64,000 nt of DNA. It comes from Aselliscus stoliczkanus. Lineage: Eukaryota; Chordata; Mammalia; Chiroptera; Hipposideridae. Shown in pieces: positions 58,979-64,000 of this stretch. Under the pieces are notes generated by a model. The model was not told where the DNA came from. It saw only the letters and a program-made list of their open reading frames with translations, and ran no database searches. The stretch is taken from assembly GCA_033961575.1 (NCBI GenBank), contig CM066731.1, forward strand, positions 63,760,001 through 63,824,000. The letters run 5' to 3'. Made by a program: the position numbers and the translations under genes. Position 1 is the first letter of the stretch. Each line of letters starts with the position of its first letter.

Positions 58979-59536
58979 TCATTGGTCTGGTGGAATTGGC
59001 GCAGAAGTGCGTGTGTGCATGCACGCGCATGCATGCGGCCTTGGATCCCCACCCTCCTTCAGGCTTATACTGCGTTGCCAGGGAAATGCTGGGCGGGTGC
59101 CCTCCGGCTCCAACAGGCTGCTCACTGAGACCCGGGGGTGCACGAGCCGCCTCGGATCCCCACACTCCGCACGGCTTGTGCTGCATTGCCAGGGAAATGC
59201 CTGGTGGGCGAGCTCCGGCTCCAACAGGTTGCTCACTGAGACACGAGAGTGCACAAGCCGCCTCTGATCCCCGCTCTCCGCACTGCGCTTACAGAGTTGC
59301 CAGGCTGGTGATTGGTTGTCAGGCTGCTCGGCCTGATCTGCGAGCGGCTGATTGGGACAGGCTGAGACTGGGAGTTTTCCTGGGAGTGTTGGGCCGTGAG
59401 CTGCGTCATCCAGCCAGGGCTCTCCTGGTGATCTATCTAATACATCAAAGCAATCCCAGAGTGACAGCCAGAATGGGGAAACAAAGAAACATGTCACAAG
59501 TAAAAGATCAGAAGAAACCTCTAGAAATGGAACCAA
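58979..59536 (-). other. Antisense 185-codon ORF in the L1 5' UTR
   Basis: An ATG-started frame on the opposite strand spanning the same 111-bp repeats, which give a repeated block (RVSVSNLLEPELAHQAFPWQ / RVSVSSLLEPEGTRPAFPWQ). Its location recalls primate L1 ORF0, an antisense 5' UTR ORF, but there is no sequence ground for homology. Confidence 0.35.
59043..59302 (+). repeat. 111-bp tandem repeats in the L1 5' UTR
   Basis: Unit 1 59043-59153 and unit 2 59154-59264 are about 83% alike (GGATCCCCACCCTCC..., GTTGCCAGGGAAATGC, CTCCAACAGG, TGCTCACTGAGAC). A partial third begins at 59265. The period of 111 is a multiple of 3, so reading frames pass through. Monomeric 5' UTR repeats carry the promoter in mouse L1; whether that holds here is unknown. 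Confidence 0.92.
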
Positions 59537-60321
59537 ATGAAACAGAGGGAGCCAACCTTTCAGAGACAGAGTTTAGAACACTGATGATAAGAATGTTTAA
59601 GGAACTTAGCGAGGACATAAAGAAGCATAGGAAACCATAAAAAATAAACTGTTAGAACTAAAGAATACAATAACTGAAATGAAGAACACACTGGAAGGAA
59701 TCACCAGTAGAGTAGATGAAGCAGAGGAGCGATTTGGAAGATAAAATAGCAGAAATCACCCAGTTGGCACAACAAAAAGACCAAAGAATAAAAAACAATG
59801 AAAATAGTTTAACAGCCCTATGGGACAAGGTGAAGTGCAACCACCTTTGACTCATAGGAGTACCAGAAGGAGAAGAGAAGAAGCAAGGTGTCGAAAATGT
59901 ATTTGAAAAAATAATGACTGAAAACTTCCCTTCCCTGGTGAAGGAAATCAACATACATGCCCAGGAAGTGCAGAGGGTTCCAAACAAGCTGAACCCAAAC
60001 AGGTCCACACCAAGACACATCGTAGTTAAAATGGCAAAGGTTAAAGACAGAGACAGAATCCTAGAGGCTGCAAGAGAAAGACAGCAGGTTACATACAAAG
60101 GAACTCCTGTTAGACTAACAGATGACTTGTCTACAGAAACTCTGCAGGCCAGAAGGGAGTGGCAGGAGATAATCAAAGTGACACAAAATAACGGCCTACA
60201 ACCAAGATTGCTCTACCCAGCATGGCTATCACTTAAAATTGAAGGAGAAATAAAGAGCTTCTCAGAAAAGAATAAGCTTAAGAATTCATTGCCACCAAGC
60301 CAGCATTGCAAGAAATGTTAA
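59473..60321 (+). pseudogene. L1 ORF1 (RNA-binding chaperone), disrupted
   Basis: The first frame (59473-59640) gives MGKQRNMSQ... and ends at a stop. The coiled-coil continues in shifted frames (LLELKNTITEMKNTLEGI, then AEITQLAQQKDQRIKNNENS), so at least two frameshifts are present. A TGA at 59848-59850 stands where relatives have Arg (IGVPEG follows), typical of CpG decay. The C-terminal part is open to 60321 and carries the L1 ORF1 landmarks RSTPRHIVVKMAKVK, RLTDDLSTETLQARREW and LYPAWLSLKIEGEIKSF. ORF1p trimers bind L1 RNA; this copy cannot make one. Confidence 0.88.
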
Positions 60322-60394
60322 AAGGGCTTTTTTAAACAAAAGAAAGGGGTAAACAAGCTAACCCAGAGAGACCAGGAATACAAATAACAAAATG

Positions 60395-60980
60395 GCAATA
60401 CATATGCACCTATCAATAACCATTTTAAATGTGAATGGGCTAAATGCTCCAATCAAAAGACAGAGAGTGACTGATGGATAAGAAAATAGGACACATGTAT
60501 ATGCTGTTTACAGATGAAATAAGATATTTCATGCAAATGGAAATGAGGGAAAAAAAAGCTGGAGTACCAATACTTATTTTGGACAAAATAGACTTTAAAA
60601 TGACTACAATAAAAGACAAAGAAGGGCACTAGAACCCTAATAAACATCTATGCACCCAACATAGGAACTCCTAATTACATATAACAGATTTTGACAGACA
60701 TAAAGACAGAGATCAACAGTAACACTATCATAGTAGGGGACTTCATCACCATTGTCACCAATGGACAGACGTTTTAGACAGAAAATCCACACAGAAAGAG
60801 GGACCTTAAATGATACTTTAGACCAGCTGGACTTCGTTGATATTTTTAGTGCATTTCACCCTGAAGAAACAGAATATACGTTCTTCTCAAGTACACATGG
60901 GACATTTTCCAAGATAGACCATGTTAGGCCAAAAAATAAGTCTCAGTAAATTTAAGAAGATTGAAGTCATATCAAGCAGA
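60395..60980 (+). pseudogene. L1 ORF2 endonuclease fragment, disrupted
   Basis: Landmarks of the APE-like endonuclease appear in order across frames: ILNVNGLNAPIKRQR, EKKAGVPILILDKIDFK, then a GDF motif (IIVGDFIT, with the usual Asn after GDF replaced by Ile), and DQLDFVDIFSAFHPEETEYT with FSKIDHV. Stops and frame changes interrupt it. All of the reverse transcriptase and Cys-rich domains is missing. At about 60980 the text becomes 3' UTR. Confidence 0.8.
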
Positions 60981-61722
60981 TATAAAGGAAAAGCTGATGG
61001 TTGCTGGCTGGGAGGGAGTGGGGAAGAGGGAGAGGGGGACGGTTTTGGACAGTGTAGGTGGGACTACAATATTGCATCAGGGATATGGGGGCAGTTCTGG
61101 GAATGTAATTGATAATGTTGTGAAGAGACTATTATGTTGTGTGAAATAAGTCACTCAGAGAAGGACAGGCACTATGTGATCTCACTTGTGCGTGGAGTCT
61201 GAAGAGCTGAGTGAACGAACAAAGTAAACAGACTCGTAGATGTAGAGGAAAAACTGAGGGTTGCTAGTTGGGAGTGGGGTTGGGATGGAGGGAAGGGGAA
61301 GGGATTAGACAGCATAAATAGACAACTACAATATTTCCACAGGGATATGAAACATAGCTCGGGGAATATAATAATGTTGTAAAAATTTTGTGGCGTGTCA
61401 GATAGTCACATGTCTTGTTAGGGAGACCACTTCATGGATGGAGTAGAGGCTTGATCACTGCACTGTACACCTGAATCTGATGTTGTATAGTATTGTATAC
61501 CAGCTGTAACTGAGTATGTGGATGGTCACGGGATGTGGAGTATACTGTGGAGGGGAGTCAGGTGAGTTGTGATAGATGTGTGTGATATGGGGAGGGGGGA
61601 GTGGGGTGCCGAACTGGGGGAGGGGGGTTGTCACTTTGCGGGGTAAAGAGTATAACTATTGCATTGTGTTGTATAGCTGAAACTAATTGAAAAAAAAAAA
61701 TTCCACCATTACAAAAGAAAAA

Positions 61723-62636
61723 ATATATATATATATATATTATAATTGAATCTTGAGAGGAAATTTTAGCCCATTTTTTAATGTTTCTGAATCAATTTAC
61801 TGGAATACATTAGAAAAGTTATCCTGAGATTATCCATGGAGTGACTCCAAGAAACTGTATGAAAACATGGCATCAAGTCAGAGACCATCTTAAATTAGAG
61901 AACATGTTTTGTAACACTGAGCAATGCCAATGCCAGTGTCCTTTTAGAATTTTCAGATCCCAGCCTTATGGGAGAGATTGGTCCTTAATGGGTGATGCAG
62001 AACACGTGGTCTTAGTTTGATAAACCCATCTGAGTGCATGTTTCTAATAGTACTGCACATGTATTCCTTTATTCAAACTTTAGGCATCTTGTTTTAATTT
62101 GTAATCTACAAAAACTTATTTAAAATACAACCTTACTATATCACTGTTATGGGAGTAGCATAGAAGATGACATTAACCTTTCTAGATGAAACTAAAACTT
62201 TCAGATGGAACCATTTAGAACAAAAGTCAACATGATAAGACTGTCAACACTGACTGGCGAAAGTATCATGAATAATACAGAATATATCACTTCAGAGTTA
62301 GAAAATCTCATCGCCAACTAGAAAGAAGTCATAGACAAAAACTATTCAGAAAGATTTTTAGGACTTACCATGGGTCGCATACATGAGGTTGAACTCAAAT
62401 CATTTTTGTGAATATACACCTTGCATCATTTTTCTCTTCTTTCTCTGCTGACTTGGAAGAAAGTAACATTCTTTATGTTGTCAAGGAGACTCTACATATA
62501 AGGCCATTTCTGCTGGTCCTGAGGGCACCAGGGATAGGCTCTCAAAACCAGAGTATAAATGTACCTCATTGCTGAGGTTTTTATTCCCCTAACATTCACA
62601 AGAACCCAAGATAAGGTAGAAAGATGTGCTGATGGA
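61723..62636. other. No recognised feature; (AT)n at 61723-61741
   Basis: A short AT repeat, then unique-looking DNA without an ORF of note. Confidence 0.4.
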
Positions 62637-63205
62637 TACCAGGCCTGACAAGTAAGTTTGTAAACTTGTGGCAATGATGCTGCTAATCTTTTTTGACATC
62701 AGAGGGATTATTCATTATGAATTTATACCAATTGGACAATTAGTTAATCAAGTTTACTATCTGGTGCTGAAACAGCTGCGTGAAAAAGTTAGACGACCTG
62801 AACTTTTCACCAATTCATGGCTCTTGCATCACCACAATGCACCAGCTCACACAGCACTGACTGTGAGGGAGTTTTTAGCCACTAAACAAATAACTGTATT
62901 GGAACACCCTCCCTACTCACCTGATCCAGCCCCCAATGACTTCTTTCTTTACCCGACAATAAAGGAAATATTGAAAAGAAGACATTTTGATGACATTCAG
63001 GACACCAAGAGTAATACGATGACAGTTCTGATGGCCATCCCAGAAAAAGAGTTCCAAAATTGCTTTAAAGGGTGAATTAGGCACTGGCATCGGTGCATAG
63101 CTTCCCAAGGGGAGTACTTCAAAGGTGACTGTAATGATATTCAGTAATAAGTTATGTAGCACTTTTTCTAGGATGAGTTCATGGACTTAATTGTCTGACT
63201 GTGTA
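62637..63205 (+). mobile_element. Mariner transposon, internally deleted, TA-flanked
   Basis: Element 62639-63203 (565 bp) bounded by TA (62637-62638 and 63204-63205). The left end CCAGGCCTGACAAGTAAGTT and the reverse complement of the right end, CACAGTCAGACAATTAAGTC, are diverged terminal inverted repeats. A full mariner is about 1.3 kb, so more than half is gone, including the N-terminal DNA-binding part of the transposase. The 5' remnant of the gene starts just inside the left repeat. Confidence 0.85.
62668..63075 (+). pseudogene. Mariner transposase, C-terminal catalytic part, dead
   Basis: 135 open codons matching the DDE/D domain of mariner transposases: FFDIRGIIH (first Asp present), LLHHHNAPAHTAL (relatives have HHDNAPAH, so the second catalytic Asp is His here), YSPDPAPNDFFLY (third Asp present), then EKEFQNCFKG and a stop. 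The normal C-terminal text (CIASQGEYF-like, 63100-63122) follows in another frame or after the stop. The helix-turn-helix domain is absent. No activity is possible from this copy. The first Met at 62668 is not the original start. Confidence 0.88.
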
Positions 63206-64000
63206 CAAACTGTTTGAACTACAAAATCCTGAAGTTAGTACAGTATCAGAGGGGCATTCTCATTTTGAAGGATGAAGAAAAGTAAAACAACTTTATGAAA
63301 GAAATGAATTATAGAACTGTACTGCTTTTTAGCACTACCTCCATTTTTATATTCATTTAAAACTTGTTTTGCATGCTGTAATGTTATATTTTATAGTAAA
63401 AACTTGAATGTCCATGGGACATGCTGAGTAATATGTCTGAATCATCTAAACATGATGGTGATAATCTGTGTAAACCAAATATCAGATGAAGGTTCAGACA
63501 GCCATGACTACCAGTGTACATACTCGATTGTACTAAGTTTCATAGTTGTCACAAAACAATTTTAAAAGTGTTAAAATTTCAACTTCTATGAAATCTCAAT
63601 TAAAGGTTCTTAAAACCCTAGCCAATGTAAAATTACTGCATCTTCTATATAAAATATTTTGGGGGTTTTTTGTTTGATGCTTCTTAGCTAATGAAGAATA
63701 AAAGTGTAAAGACTTTTCTGTTTTTACAACTTTATTTTAGGTGGAAAATGATCAATCTCATAAGAAATTACTAGCTATACACATTTATTTATTTATAGTT
63801 AAACATAAATAACTGTAAATAAAATGTAACATAGTAAATACAAGCACAGTGCAATTAAGTTGCATCATTTGTATCTTTAAAAAACCCTACCCACATCTTG
63901 TAGGTATTCATCTTCTCCACATTTCCCCTTTCTTTACCGTGTTATATGTCCTGGGGAGCAGCCTTCATGCAGTAAACTAACAGACTCTTTAACCTGTTGT
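63206..64000. other. No recognised feature
   Basis: AT-rich unique-looking DNA to the window end. Confidence 0.4.

Larger units (their letters stand above)
58876..59640 (+). other. Long ORF through the L1 5' UTR into ORF1
   Basis: 254 codons without a stop. The first 199 lie in the 5' UTR and include the 37-residue repeat (REMLGGCPPAPTGCSL / REMPGGRAPAPTGCSL). The ATG at 59473 (MGKQRNMSQ) is the likely true ORF1 start and lies in the same frame. An N-terminally extended ORF1 protein is possible in principle, but Cys/Pro-rich translated UTR is the simpler reading. Confidence 0.5.
58352..61722 (+). mobile_element. LINE-1 with 5' UTR, broken ORF1 and RT-less ORF2
   Basis: Starts near 58352 (GGTAAAATGGTGGAATAGAC, the L1 5'-end type) with a GC-rich 5' UTR to 59472, ORF1 from 59473 to about 60321, part of the ORF2 endonuclease (about 60395-60980), then directly the 3' UTR (about 60980-61690) and A11. 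The 3' UTR has a 260-bp imperfect direct repeat (AGGAAAAGCTGATGGTTGCT near 60986 and AGGAAAAACTGAGGGTTGCT near 61246). The flanks are AT-rich (AAAAAATATAT on both sides), so the target duplication is uncertain. It is not autonomous because reverse transcriptase is absent. Confidence 0.88.

Noticed and set aside
58898..59302. CRISPR-like or satellite array
   Set aside because: The 111-bp units are contiguous with no spacers and sit in an L1 5' UTR.

Overview
This is vertebrate, almost certainly mammalian, non-coding DNA. It is AT-rich and dense in microsatellites, with layers of LINE-1, MIR/L2, MaLR, DNA-transposon and tRNA-derived SINE copies. No operon, CRISPR array, phage or other prokaryotic feature is present. 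The abundant young SINEs have a tRNA-like head (GGCCGGCCGAGTGGCGCAGTGG...) and, in long copies, an AATAAAATCTTTAAAA end. They resemble the bat Ves family, so a bat is the best guess. That rests on remembered family features, not a database search. I found no convincing multi-exon gene. The window reads as an intergenic desert or the inside of a very long intron.

Layout. 1-9 kb: an inverted pair of long SINEs, an old LTR-like piece, a 425-bp CA-rich satellite, another long SINE, nested L1 3' ends and a MaLR LTR. 9-16 kb: short and long SINEs, a MIR, an 80-bp mariner MITE and antisense L1 3' ends. 16.5-18 kb: a non-repetitive block with a 228-codon ORF that I cannot name. 18.6-20.2 kb: two tandem L1 3' ends, the first split by a SINE with a perfect 14-bp duplication. 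21-30 kb: SINEs of several subfamilies, one bracketed together with a possible 3' transduction, plus antisense L1 and MaLR. 31.2-32.25 kb: a full-length, intact-ORF retrocopy of SUMO2 with target-site duplications. 32-41 kb: L1/HAL1-like pieces, microsatellites, a SINE nested in a SINE and a rearranged L1. 46.9-47.1 kb: a pogo/Tigger-like MITE inside a MaLR LTR. 47.9-49.05 kb: a solo LTR with a perfect 6-bp duplication. 55.7-57.7 kb: two SINEs and an L1 end. 58.35-61.7 kb: an L1 with 5' UTR, broken ORF1 and part of the ORF2 endonuclease joined directly to its 3' UTR. 62.6-63.2 kb: an internally deleted mariner with a dead catalytic triad.

The only sequence with an intact, recognisable protein is the SUMO2 retrocopy. 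The rest is the work of L1 machinery (L1, SINEs, the retrocopy), retroviral insertion and recombination (solo LTR), and cut-and-paste transposons (mariner, Tigger). I see no undescribed multi-gene system. The best leads are the L1 5' UTR with in-frame 111-bp repeats open on both strands, short SINE subfamilies ending at fixed internal points, the SINE-associated transduction, and the SUMO2 retrocopy.
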